From Stomorhina lunata (lineage: Eukaryota; Arthropoda; Insecta; Diptera; Rhiniidae), in assembly GCA_933228675.1 (NCBI GenBank), contig OW121740.1, positions 131,595,799 to 131,659,798 on the forward strand: a stretch of DNA of 64,000 nucleotides, read 5' to 3'. A model generated the notes under the pieces. The model was not told the origin of the DNA, did not search any database, and saw only the letters and a program-made list of their open reading frames with translations. A program made the position numbers and the translations under genes. The stretch's first letter is position 1, and each line of letters opens with the position of its first letter. Shown piece after piece: positions 13,210 to 23,801 of the stretch.

Positions 13210-13320
13210 GGGGTATTACTCCGTATCTCGATTCGAAAGAAAATGTTTTCGAAACCCAATGCTTTAAGCATACAAATTCGAAAACTTTTATTTTCGAATC
13301 GAAATACGGAGTAACCCCCC
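13210..13320. mobile_element. Small foldback element (MITE-like), 111 bp
   Basis: The two halves are inverted copies about 45 bp long. TTACTCCGTATCTCGATTCG on the left pairs with CGAATCGAAATACGGAGTAA on the right, and GTTTTCGAA pairs with TTCGAAAAC. The ends are GGGG and CCCC runs. Nearly the whole element forms one hairpin. No clear target duplication is visible. Confidence 0.8.
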
Positions 13321-13444
13321 TGATTTACATGCTAAATGTGTTGTACATTAGAGTGATTTAAATAGAAATTTGTGTCAGTTACGCCCTAGGATTAAAGATA
13401 ATGTTAAACAATTCTTTTTTTTTTTTTAATTTTTTGCCACGTAA
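13321..13444. other. Spacer between foldback and tandem repeat
   Basis: Short AT-rich spacer with no feature. Confidence 0.4.
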
Positions 13445-13612
13445 ATAAGTAACCAGTAAAATTTACTGAATACTGATTTTTTTTTCAGTAACCATTAAAA
13501 TTTACTGAATACTGATTTTTTCAGTAATCAGTACTTTTTACTGAATACTGATTTATTTTCAGTAATTTGTAAAATTTACTAAATACTGATTTTTGTTTTC
13601 AGCAATTTTTCC
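13445..13612. repeat. Short tandem repeat with TTTACTGAATACTGATTTTT
   Basis: Four imperfect units of about 40-48 bp. Each contains CAGTAA, then AAAATTTACTGAATACTG, then a T-run. Confidence 0.85.
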
Positions 13613-13687
13613 TTCCAGTCATAAGCAAAAAAAGAAAATACTGAAAAGTGTCCATCTATGACAAGTAGGTTTTTCAGCATCTTTAGT

Positions 13688-13906
13688 TCGATCATAACAT
13701 TTTGTATATCAGTGTTCACGGCTCTGTGCGAACTACATTTTTCTCTTTGATGATTTTTTACTATCAAGTCAATTTTTAGTCATAATTCGATTCGTACCTA
13801 CTCTAATTGAATCGAGTACGAATCAAGTTTCAGAAACTTTTGACTAGACATTGATGTGGTAGTAATAACCCGTGAACACCGATATATAAAATGTTATGAT
13901 CGGATT
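13688..13906. repeat. Inverted repeat with ~40-bp arms
   Basis: Left arm (about 13688-13730) includes TCGATCATAACATTTTGTAT and CAGTGTTCACGG. Right arm (about 13866-13906) is its reverse complement with a few changes, including CCGTGAACACCG and ATAAAATGTTATGATCGGA. The 135-bp spacer has no gene. Confidence 0.75.
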
Positions 13907-15726
13907 AAAAATGAAAAAAATACTTAAAGGCGGTATATGTAGGCGTGGCAAACAAATAAGATAATTTTTTTAGAATCGATTTTAAATAATCTTGTAACGT
14001 GCCTTTTATTCTACTTTTCTTCTACCTTTCTTCTACTTTTATCTATCTACAATACTACCTTCCAATTAATATGAATATAATTCCTATTTAGTCTATATAT
14101 GTACCAGCATAAGTATTCTAATTTCAAGACTATAGTAGGCAGTACCTAGAGTTCCTCCTAGTAGTTTATCGTAGTTAGCCGATCGAGAGCCGAATTTTTT
14201 ATCTCATTGGAGAAGGCCTTGCCAGATTTGCCAATTTATCGGAATTTTGGCGATTTTTGACCTGAAAGATAGTAATGTTCCGATATGCAGATTTTTACTA
14301 CAAAGTGTGCGATTTTTGAGATTATCTTAACTTATCTTCAAAATTTTAACAGTTTTTTTTTAACATTGAGGTAGAGGGGATAAACTGGAGGAAGAATAGG
14401 AGAATCAATTATCACTTTCTCTGAGCCAATGAACAAAATAATGTTTAATTATTTCGTTGCTAAGAAAAACCACAATTCCAATTGGATTATAGGGTGAAAA
14501 GAAATAAAATAAATAAAAGAATTAGATTTTTTGATATTATAGGCAAAAAGGAGGATATTTATTACCTTACGGTTTGATGCTTGAAACAAGAAGAACTTAT
14601 GTCTAAAACAGAAGCAGGTTCCTTGACATTTTAGACCAATATGTTTAGGCCTTAAACTGACAGAGACAGATAGTTATTTCGATAACTATCTATCTGTCAA
14701 ATAGTTTTTTACTTTGAAGAAAACATGATAAATAAGTTAAAGGAAACAGTATGTTCATGTTAAGGACAACGTTGGTAATGCAGTTTTGACATTAACAAAC
14801 ATATATGACAAATTAGTGGTAAAACCCCGATATCATTTTTCAATAGTTCCGATATATTTTAATTTACAGAGTCAAAATTTAGGAAAAAAAAATTAATAAA
14901 AATAAAATTTTTTCCACAAAAAAATGTTCAAGAAAATTTTTCAAAAATAATTTATTCTATGGAAATTTTCCATTTAAAATTGTTTTTATAGAAAAATTTT
15001 CAATTTAAAATTGATAAAAAATATTTTTTTATAAAGAAGAATTTTTCATAGACAATTTTTTGAATTAAAAAATGTTCAATATAAGACTTTTTGTTTAGAA
15101 GAATCTTTTTTGCCGACTGAGAGCCGAAGTATTTATCTCGTCGGATTTAATGCCGTATGTTGGATTGTAGCTGTCCAATCGGATCATTATTTCTTCATAA
15201 TATGCAGTAATTAGCCGAGATATTGTACTTTACCGGATCAATAGACTGAAGTATACCGTATTTGTCGAGGCGAAGTTCCGAAAAGAACTCCGTGAATTTA
15301 CCACTGAGTAGTGCGGATCGCAAGATCAAAATGCGTATTGTACAAACTTAGAAGTTTCTAATTACATTAACCCAAATAAGCATAGCCCTTTCCCTGTGGA
15401 ATCAAAAGATACTAAAAGGAATGCAAATTTGATGAATCTGGATAGACGAGGGATTCCTTAGCTGGAAAATAAAACTGCTTTACTATATTTAATCCGAGGG
15501 GGTGACTGACGCAACTTCTTTTTTGTATGGAAGCCGAATCGCTCTAAGGCATACCCATCCAACTGCCTTCGAACTTCTCTTGTAAAAAAGAAATTGCAGA
15601 TCACATGAAACATAATATATTCCAATAGTTCCTAGGAGGAACATTTTTTATCAACAAATAATAAGATGTTCTTTCCATTTAATTTTATGTAATGCTAAGT
15701 TTTTATATCTCGCCAAGTAAAGCCTG
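13907..15726. other. Intergenic with a short AT repeat array
   Basis: No gene seen. A short stretch of the AAAATTTTTCTATAGAAAAT-type repeat lies at about 14870-15110. A hairpin (ACAGATAGTTAT, TTCG loop, ATAACTATCT) is at about 14660-14700. Phrases GAGAGCCGAAT at about 14187 and GAGAGCCGAAGT at 15120 are diverged copies of one sequence. Confidence 0.5.
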
Positions 15727-16020
15727 CTTCTAATAATTCAGTGTCTACTAGTCGTCCCACGTATTTGCCGGTCTTCACCTTCTGTGACTACCATGCAGGT
15801 TCCAATCAAGAACAGAGCATGCGGCTTTCTTAGCGTGTGTCCTATCCACATCAACTTATCTCTAAGGCTGTTGGTTTCTGGAGCATGGACTCCCTTAAGG
15901 CAACGTTGGTGGTGGTGTTTGGCCAAAAGATAACATTTTTTTTTTGTTTCGTAGGCAGAGATTTATAAAGGTTTGCAATTCAATTCTTTGGTTGATCCGT
16001 TTCTTGTCTCGCAGCCGCAA
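15727..16020 (-). pseudogene. Decayed non-LTR retrotransposon RT tail
   Basis: Read on the minus strand and allowing frameshifts and a stop, the pieces are in family order: RINQRIELQTFINLCLRN (from about 16020), FWPNTTTN (about 15920), KLMWIGHTLRK (about 15855) and, in a shifted frame, VLDWNLHGSHRR then RPANTW (about 15815-15750). These correspond to the conserved C-terminal region of LINE reverse transcriptase proteins (pattern WPNTISN, then WIGHTLRK, then ALEWNPQGxRRRGRP). It is old and non-functional. The family is not resolved. Confidence 0.7.
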
Positions 16021-17346
16021 TTATAAAATCTTTAATGGAAAGACATCCCAAAAAAGACAATATATTTATAAATACTAAATAATATGTTAACTTTTTTAAT
16101 GTCAAATAAATTTGTATAATATTTTAATTAATTTCCATATTTTTAAGAATTTTAATATCTCAGGGTTTAAGTTTTATACAACTTAATACAATTACAAATT
16201 TTTTTCAAAATAGTCCCTATATTCTTCGATTTCTTTTAACACTTTATAAAATTTCTTTTATAATATTTTTAAATGGATTTTGTTTTTAAATTATTATATT
16301 TTCATTCCATTCATTTTACTTAAAAGACTTTGATGCACTCATTGAATTTGACATTTTATTTTCAGTTTTCTTCATTCAAAAAGTCTAAAAGTTTAATTTT
16401 AAGATTTATTAAATTTTTAATTCCATAAGAAATGAGGGAGAAAATCATTCTTAATTTTTAGATTTGCTTCACTGGCGCCCATTTACACCTGATGGGAAAT
16501 ACACATTCATTTTATGCTCCACGCATAAGAATTAGAATATATTTATATACATATATGTATATATTGTGCGTGTTTAAGAAATTTTCCTTTCTATAATTTT
16601 GTAGGTTAAATACACATTAAAATACCATCACTTTAATAAATTTTAATAAAATATATATTTTATTTGTGTGTTCGTAGAAAAAAAGAAATCCCCTAAATTT
16701 AGAAAAAAATTAAAAGAATTCATAAACAACATGTTTCTCATCAAATGCCCTCAAATATTTGACAAAGTGGAAAATAATTTAATTATTTATAGACCAGAGG
16801 GATGGACCTTTCGCCTGTTTTTATAAAAATATATATTATTATTTGGTATATATTTTTCGAATTTTATTATTGGGTGTTTTACCAATAGTAAATTTTATTT
16901 CGTAGTTTTTTTTTTAATTCTTTTATATACTAATACACCATCAGAAGTGTCAAACATCGCAGATTTCAAATTAAATGTATAAATCGTGTAACAACTAAAT
17001 TGACTAAAAACAGCATTTTATCGTCGAATTCCATTGCCATTTGTCTTCTGGTATATTTCGAAAAATTTTCTTTCGGTAAAGAATAAAGATATACATATTT
17101 AAATATAAACTAGAAATATTTTAGAAAAATTTTAAAAGTGTTTAAAAATTTATTAATAGCTCACAATAAAGTGTTTGACAACTTAAATCGTACTAATAAG
17201 TTTCTAACAATACATTTTTCTTTTGAACAAGTGACGGGTTTAAACACATGAACACTTTATAAAAAGTTTGGAAAATTGTATATCACTCTATATACATTCA
17301 AAATATTTTTGTTTTAATCCAAAATGTTACAATGGTAGTAAGAATG
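16021..17346. other. Intergenic, no gene seen
   Basis: AT-rich with poly-T and poly-A stretches. No open frame of interest and no recognisable element. Confidence 0.45.
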
Positions 17347-17620
17347 TTATATTCGGCTGTGCCGAATCTTATATACCCACCATCAAGTTGTGTTATATTT
17401 AGAAATATCTCTCATATATCTACGAAAGTGCAGCTAATTCCAAATGTGGACCAAATTTACAAAAAATTGTTACGCTAGTTGGTATTGTCGGTAAAATATT
17501 TGAACTAAATTCGGTTGCAGGAGCTTTATAGTTCAACATTTAAAATTATGCAAGTGGTTTATCCAGTATTTACTTCGAACAAAATTGGGTATCGTAAGCT
17601 GGTATGGTTTTACATTCATA

Positions 17621-18824
17621 AAGAGTGCTCTAAATAAAATTTGTAGTTGGATTTTCTTAAATAAAAATCAAACCTTTTAATATAAAAACTCTACAAAATA
17701 CGCAAATATAATGACATATACAGTTGCTTCTGATACCTTTTTGGAGCATGTGTTCCACCTGCGCTTAAAATCGGACATGTTCTTGGAAATCTTTCCTGTG
17801 TTCTTCAATTCCTTTTTTACCAGAGCCCAATACCTTTCCACAGTCCGAAGTTCTGGACAGTTAGGTGAATTTGCCTCTCGTGGTACAAAAATGACATTAT
17901 TCTTTGAGTACCACTCAAGTGCCTTTTTTCCATAATGGCATGATGCCAAATCGGGCCAAAAAAATGTAGTCACTCTGTGCTCTCTTAAAAAGGGTAACAA
18001 CCGTTTTTGTAGGCACTCCTTTATATAAATTTCTGTGTTTATTGTGCCAGATGCCACAAATACTTTACTTCTTTTGCCACAACTGCAAATAGCTTGCCAT
18101 ACGAGAAACTTCTTAGGGAATTTTGTTTGTTTTTTTGTGCGAAACTCTTGCCGAACATTGCCCCGTTTATCAGCAACATAAAAATCTTGACCAGGAAGTT
18201 GAGAAAAGTCTGCCAGTACGTATGTTTCATCATCCATCACACAACAGGTGTATTTTTTTATAAAATCAGACTTCAATTTTTCCGCTCGTTTTTTTGCTTC
18301 TAAGTTCTTTATAGCATTGCGATCTGAAACCTTTTGGACTTTGTATGTCTTCAGTCCAGCATAAGCTTTGACTCTATGTGCAAAATTCGTAGAACATTTC
18401 ACCGTACGAGCTGCTTTTCTTAAAGAAGTGTTAGGCGCTCTTCGAAAGAGTCGCTCGACTTCTTTCGCCTTACCAATATCTGTAGGACCTTTTTTCCTCC
18501 CTGATCCAGGTTTTCTTTCAATGCTCAGGTTTTCCTTATACCGTCTGATGGCATTAGAAACCGTTCGAGGGTCAACTTTCAAATTTTTAGCTATTTTTTT
18601 AAAAGTCCATGATCGATTTTTTTGAAAAGTTTTAATTATATTTTCACGAACTTTTTTTTCGCAGTCCATTTTGATTGAAATAACTATTGAAAATTAATAA
18701 TTTCTAAAATAATAGTATCTGACATATCTATAGAAACTAACTTGATCAAAAAATAAATTATTTCTTGCACCATGGATAAATTTTGTCTAAAATAGTAAAT
18801 GCATATTTTTTTTAGAACACTCTT
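17621..18824 (-). mobile_element. DD37E Tc1/mariner transposon, copy 2
   Basis: Ends AAGAGTGCTCTAAATAAAAT and TTTTTTTAGAACACTCTT are flanked by TA at 17619-17620 and 18825-18826. It lies on the minus strand. It is 93 bp shorter than copy 3 because of one deletion at the 3' end of the gene, between TACAGTTGC and the conserved ATGACATA downstream region. Confidence 0.92.
17677..18669 (-). CDS. DD37E mariner transposase, C-terminus altered
   Basis: A 330-codon frame. Cut-and-paste transposase of the Tc1/mariner superfamily; it binds the terminal repeats and moves the element into TA sites. It has two N-terminal helix-turn-helix regions (about residues 1-50 and 65-110), a GSGRKKG linker, and the catalytic triad in MDDETY, FFWPDLASCH and TVERYW. 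There are 37 residues between the second Asp and the Glu, so the signature is DD37E. It matches copy 3 up to KVSEATV. A 93-bp deletion with TA-rich junction homology then replaces the normal 19-residue tail with a short unrelated hydrophobic one (YVIIFAYFVEFLY). A proline just before the catalytic Glu is Thr here. Catalytic residues are intact; activity is uncertain. Confidence 0.88.
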   Translation of the reverse strand: MDCEKKVRENIIKTFQKNRSWTFKKIAKNLKVDPRTVSNAIRRYKENLSIERKPGSGRKKGPTDIGKAKEVERLFRRAPNTSLRKAARTVKCSTNFAHRVKAYAGLKTYKVQKVSDRNAIKNLEAKKRAEKLKSDFIKKYTCCVMDDETYVLADFSQLPGQDFYVADKRGNVRQEFRTKKQTKFPKKFLVWQAICSCGKRSKVFVASGTINTEIYIKECLQKRLLPFLREHRVTTFFWPDLASCHYGKKALEWYSKNNVIFVPREANSPNCPELRTVERYWALVKKELKNTGKISKNMSDFKRRWNTCSKKVSEATVYVIIFAYFVEFLY

Positions 18825-18981
18825 TAATTTGTTAAATGGTTTTTGTTTAGCTTACGAGTAATATTTTCCATGCTGATAGTAATACGACAGGTCCATATAT
18901 TTTGTTAGGAGTTCCTAATGCATACCGTATATAAAGTACCTCCGAATATTTTTTAGATTTTGTAGATATAAAAAGGGGATG

Positions 18982-18982
<1 letters not shown>

Positions 18983-19042
<60 letters not shown>
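18983..19042. repeat. (TA)n microsatellite
   Basis: Thirty consecutive TA dinucleotides, about 160 bp right of mariner copy 2. Confidence 0.95.
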
Positions 19043-19044
<2 letters not shown>

Positions 19045-19953
19045 AATTATAGCTAAATGTTGACCGATTGTAACAAAATTTTACACACTGTGTGGTTTTT
19101 ATATAGATCTTATTCTTGCAAAATTTAGTGACCATACCTGTCATAGTTGCTAATTTAATAGCTTTTAACTGGCCATTCCTACATTTTTTTTTGGTTTCCG
19201 GGAGTGTTTTTATATGAAAGAGGATTGGGGTTATATGGGAGCTCTAACAAAATGTGAACCGATTACATCCATTTTCAATACACAACTTTTTCAAGATATC
19301 GAAAATACTTTTGTAAAATTTTGTTCCTCTAGCTCTTTTCGTAAAGGAGCTATCGTGCTTTTAGACGGACATAAACCCCCTTTTCTTTTTGTATTTTTGT
19401 GTTTCCGTAAGTTTTTTATATGTGAGCTATGGTCAAAGGGTGACCGATTGTAAAAAATGTTCCACACTGGTTGTAAAACTTCCTTGTGCTAAATTTAGTG
19501 GCCAAAGCTATTACAGTTTATTATTTATTGTCATTTAAGTGTATTTTAGTTGGAATTTAGGCTATTTCCGTAAGTTTTTGGATAGTATTTTTTGTAAAAT
19601 GTGAACCGATTTAAATGAAATTTTATATGCCGCCTAGTACTTATGTAAAACTATATACCAAATTTTATCTAGATGAGGTTATACGGAAGCTATGATCAAA
19701 TGTGAACCGATTTTGCCCGATTTCAATACCAACATTTTTCAAGAAATGAAGAATATTTATACCAAATTTCAGTGACCTATATCCTTTCGTTAAGGTTTTA
19801 TCGTGCCGACAACAGACGGACATCGCTCAATCGTCTTAAAATTTCATAAGTATTCAGAATATACTTCAATTTTAGTTTTTGAGATAATATTAAGGAAATT
19901 AAAAACGGAATGACAATCTCAATATATCCCCATTCTTTTTGATGGTGGGTATA

Positions 19954-20323
19954 AAAAATGGATTTGTTACATTTTAGTGCAAATGTCTACAAATGTTACT
20001 TAATCATTTTGCTTAATAAAAATTTTGAAAATATTTTGAATTTTTAATTATCCCCAGATAATCACGAATTTCTCAGAACACTATTAAATGGGTTGTAAAA
20101 AAGATATTTCTTAAATACTTTTTGGGTAATAGTCCATTCAAAAGTTATGTGTCATAAAAGTGAAACATAAAACAAAATTTTCCAAAAACAAAAAATATAA
20201 TTATTCTCCAGTCAAAACCGATTGTTCATTACCCTATAGACATTCATGTCTTTTTTAAACACATATCGATAAAACAAAAACGTTGTCGTAAATGGCACAA
20301 ATCTGACCGATGTTTTGAAATAT
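19954..20323. other. Spacer, no gene seen
   Basis: AT-rich sequence that appears continuous with the text after 21872 (TTTGGATGAAATTTAGACC), so it is probably older repeat DNA into which the next element inserted. Confidence 0.45.
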
Positions 20324-21872
20324 ACATATCGTCGCCCCGGAGTTATCTTCACGTAAGTGCAAAAAATTTTTTTTTGGGAAATTGAACTTAAAGATTTGAC
20401 ATTAGTTGCAGAAGAATTTACTCGAAAAATGTGTTCCAATATTTTTATCAGTTGTAGTCCATGAAGTTCTTAATCAAATCGGTTAAAAATATTCAAGGCC
20501 ATGGAAGAATATTTCCGAGTTATTGGCATTTTTGTCTCTAAAGAAATTTTCACAATTTGCCGTAAAGGACACAATTTATTAAACATTTATTAATATATGT
20601 CATATACGTGAAAATGTTAGTACAAACTATTTTTTTTTTAAGTTATCTTCACGTATGTACCCACATAATATTATGAATTTTTAAGAAAAAAAATCTAAAA
20701 TCTATTATACTAAATATCAATTCATAGTTTTTCTGAGAGGAAATATACTTAAAATTTCTCCTGTTATACAAAAACTTTGCAGTGAGATTTAAATATATAA
20801 AAAAATACTATGACTGCTCTATCCATATAAATCAAATTTTCACACGAAATACGTACCTTATCATTTCAATAATGATTGGATAAATGCTAAGATAAAGAAG
20901 TAAGAGTTTTAAAATTATGCAGAATTAATAATATAAATTAAAAACTCTTAAATTACATACTTAGTTCTAAGTACTTACATCAGAAATTTTACTCTTAGGA
21001 TACCTTTTAATTTTACTCTTAAGAAACCTTCCTATTCTTTTATTGTATTTTAAGTAATAATATGTAAACTATTTGCAAGATTTTAAAGCCTGGACTAAAC
21101 TGTAATTAAACTTAAGAAGTAGTCTCTATTTTATTGTGATTTTTTGGCCTACTTAAAATTTCTAAAAAATTGTGATACGCAATTGCGTCTTTTATGTGAT
21201 TATATGTAAGTATATGTATATATAGTGTGTAGAAAAAAAAAATAAATAAATCAAATTTAGCTAATTTTCTACCAAGAATTAATTTTTTCGTATGATAAAT
21301 ATTTCTGTAAAAATATATTTTTAAATAGTATTTTTAAAGTTAATTTTAATTTCTTTTGTAATAAAGTGAATTCCTAAAAAAAAGTCATTAATTTCTATCT
21401 AATTATATAAACAATAGAAACCCATTTCCAGAACAGTCATAAATGAAATAAATTCAAAATTATATATTTTACAAATCTATTTTTCAATATATATTTTGCT
21501 TGCGAATACGTGAAGATAACTCAAGATTTCTAAATTGCATTTGTTCATATATTTTGTGTTGTATCGCCTTCAAATACCAATAATTATTGTACTTACGTGA
21601 AGATAACGCAAAAATGTTGTACTTGTCAAATTTCATATGTTTTTTATTGTATATCCACAAAAATGTTACATACGTTAAGATAACGCAATAACTTTTTACG
21701 AAAGGTGGATATACAACAAAGTGCATTCATAATATCTCCGTAACTATAAAAGGTAGGCACATGGCGATCAAGTAGATCGATAGATCTAAATAAAAGATAC
21801 AAGAAAATGGTCTTATCTCAATTTTTTCGATTTTGTGATATACGTGAAGATAACTTCGGGGCGACGATATGT
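20324..21872. mobile_element. TIR element with repeated TACGTGAAGATAAC motif
   Basis: The outermost 30 or so bases are inverted copies: ACATATCGTCGCCCCG at 20324 and CGGGGCGACGATATGT at 21857-21872. Next to each is GTTATCTTCACGTA or its reverse. The 14-bp motif occurs six times, always pointing inward from its own end: 20342 and 20642 as GTTATCTTCACGTA; 21507, 21594, 21671 (one mismatch) and 21841 as TACGTGAAGATAAC. Such arrays are often transposase binding sites (inference). No transposase gene is seen, so it is non-autonomous. The palindromic ATAT at the edge may be the target duplication. Confidence 0.82.
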
Positions 21873-22500
21873 CTACAGATTTGGATGAAATTTAGACCAA
21901 GATTAGTAATATTTTCGGCAAGATCGATAAAAAAGTTTTTAAATTATTTAAACTTTAAATAGACAACCAGAAGAATTAGTACACTACTTCTGCTATTTTT
22001 CGTAGGGTATAACAACAAACTATTAAAATTTAAATTATACTAAAACATCACAGACAACATAACATCATTCATCAACCAATAAAATCATGTGAATTATTTG
22101 ACATCTAATTCTATTTTAATATTAATGAAAGAATGCTTATTACTAACACTACACTATTTTAAAAACTGATGACACCTTTTTTACGCATCATTCTAATATT
22201 GCGAAACTTTGGAGGCCCATACAAATTAAACGGTCACTAACATGCCCAAACTGAGTATAGGGCTTGACTTGCACTTTTACACTGTTGTGCAGTGTTATAA
22301 ATGGAAATTTCTATTTTTATTTGGAATTTTTATACCCGTCATCAAAATTAATTGGCATTTAGTCCCATAAATCACTTAAAACGATATTTTATTGTCATTT
22401 CCCAACCGATTTGAAGAATCATACTATATAACAAATACTTAGGTCAAGATCTACAAAAACCACTGCGACATGCATATCCTATTTTTTACGGTTTTAGAGA
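21873..22500. other. Spacer with transposon fragments
   Basis: It contains a fragment of the long-TIR element (22163-22300) and, from about 22328, ATACCCGTCATCAAAATTAA, which looks like a dispersed-repeat end. No gene seen. Confidence 0.5.
22163..22300. mobile_element. End fragment of the long-TIR element
   Basis: Matches the right end of the element at 40868-42447 in order: TGATGACACCTTTTTTA, CATCATTCTAATATTG, ACGGTCACTAAC, CAAACTGAGTATAGGG, then CACTGTTGTGCAGTG. The GATAGTAGAATAG segment is deleted. It shows that this family has more than one copy and that the CACTGTTGTGCAGTG tail belongs to it. Confidence 0.75.
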
Positions 22501-22502
22501 TA

Positions 22503-23799
22503 AAGAGTGTTCTAAAAAAAATATGCATTTACTATTTTAGACAAAATTTATCCATAGTGCAAAAAATAATTTATTTTTTGATCAAGTTAGTTTCTATAGA
22601 TATGTCAGATACTATTATTTTAGAAATTATTAATTTTCAATAGTTATTTCAATCAAAATGGACTGCGAAAAAAAAGTTTGTGAAAATATAATTAAAACTT
22701 TTCAAAAAAATCCGTCATGGACTTTTAAAAAAATAGCTAAAAATTTGAAAGTTGACCCTCGAACGGTTTCTAATGCCATCAGACGATATAAGGAAAACCT
22801 GAGCATTGAAAGTAAACCTGGATCAGGGAGGAAAAAAGGTCCTACAGATATTGGTAAGGCAAAAGAAGTCGAGCGACTCTTTCGAAGAGCGCCTAACACT
22901 TCTTTAAGAAAAGCAGCTCGTACGATGAAATGTTCTACGAATTTTGCACATAGAGTCAAAGCTTATGCTGGACTGAAGACATACAAAGTCCAAAAGGTTC
23001 CAGATCGCAATGCTATAAAGAACTTAGAAGCAAAAAAACGAGCGAAAAAATTGAAGTCTGATTTTATAAAAAAATACACCTGTTGTGTGATGGATGATGA
23101 AACATACGTACAGGCAGACTTTTCTCAACTTCCTGGTCAAGATTTTTATGTTGCTGATAAACGGGGCAATGTTCGGCAAGAGTTTCGCACAAAAAAACAA
23201 ACAAAATTCCCTAAGAATTTTCTCGTGTGGCAAGCTATTTGCAGTTGTGGCAAAAGAAGTAAAGTATTTGTGGCATCTGGCACAATAAACACAGAAATTT
23301 ATATAAAGGAATGCCTACAAAAACGGTTGTTACCCTTTATAAGAGAGCACAGAGTGACTACATTTTTTTGGCCCGATTTGGCATCATGCCATTATGGAAA
23401 AAAGGCACTTGAGTGGTACTCAAAGAATAATGTCATTTTTGTACCACGAGAGACAAATCCACCTAACTGTCCAGAACTTCGGCCTGTGGAAAGGTATTGG
23501 GCTCTGGTAAAAAAGGAATTGAAGAACACAGGAAAGATTTCCAAAAGCATGTCCGATTTTAAGCGCAGGTGGAACACATGCTTCAAAAAGGTATCAGAAG
23601 CAACTGTAAAATCTTTAATGGGAGGGTTTCCGAAAAAAGTCGATAATTTTGCAAAACCCGACTACTAAGTAAACATTTTAATGCTAAATGATTTTGTATA
23701 ATATGTCATTATATTTGCGTATTTTGTAGAGTTTTTATATTAAAAGGTTTGATTTTTATTTAAGAAAATCCAACTACAAATTTTATTTAGAGCACTCTT
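22503..23799 (+). mobile_element. DD37E Tc1/mariner transposon, copy 3 (intact)
   Basis: A 1297-bp element with AAGAGTGTTCT at the left and AGAGCACTCTT at the right, flanked by TA at 22501-22502 and 23800-23801. The single gene is uninterrupted. It is nearly identical to copies 1 and 2, so the family moved recently. Confidence 0.95.
22658..23668 (+). CDS. DD37E Tc1/mariner transposase (full length)
   Basis: A 336-codon uninterrupted frame, the usual length for mariner-type transposases. It makes the DNA cuts and strand transfer that move the element. Residues 1-50 and about 65-110 look like two helix-turn-helix DNA-binding units, joined by a basic linker (PGSGRKKG, 54-61). The catalytic triad is in MDDETY (Asp146 or Asp147), FFWPDLASCH (Asp240) and PVERYW (Glu278). 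Exactly 37 residues separate Asp240 and Glu278, the DD37E signature described for mosquito ITmD37E elements. The basic run near 124-139 could be a nuclear localisation signal. The start codon is the first ATG after the 5' end and matches all three copies. Whether it is expressed cannot be seen. Confidence 0.93.
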   Translation: MDCEKKVCENIIKTFQKNPSWTFKKIAKNLKVDPRTVSNAIRRYKENLSIESKPGSGRKKGPTDIGKAKEVERLFRRAPNTSLRKAARTMKCSTNFAHRVKAYAGLKTYKVQKVPDRNAIKNLEAKKRAKKLKSDFIKKYTCCVMDDETYVQADFSQLPGQDFYVADKRGNVRQEFRTKKQTKFPKNFLVWQAICSCGKRSKVFVASGTINTEIYIKECLQKRLLPFIREHRVTTFFWPDLASCHYGKKALEWYSKNNVIFVPRETNPPNCPELRPVERYWALVKKELKNTGKISKSMSDFKRRWNTCFKKVSEATVKSLMGGFPKKVDNFAKPDY

Positions 23800-23801
23800 T
23801 A

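Larger units (their letters stand above)
17347..19953. mobile_element. Dispersed TIR repeat holding mariner copy 2
   Basis: The left end has TATACCCACCATCAAG preceded by a dyad (ATTCGGCTGTGCCGAAT). The right end has TTTGATGGTGGGTATA, the inverted counterpart. In between are diverged internal repeats such as AATGTGAACCGATT, typical of dispersed repeats elsewhere in the window. Mariner copy 2 (17621-18824) and a (TA)n tract (18983-19042) lie inside. Without the mariner it is about 1.4 kb. No transposase of its own is visible. Confidence 0.65.
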
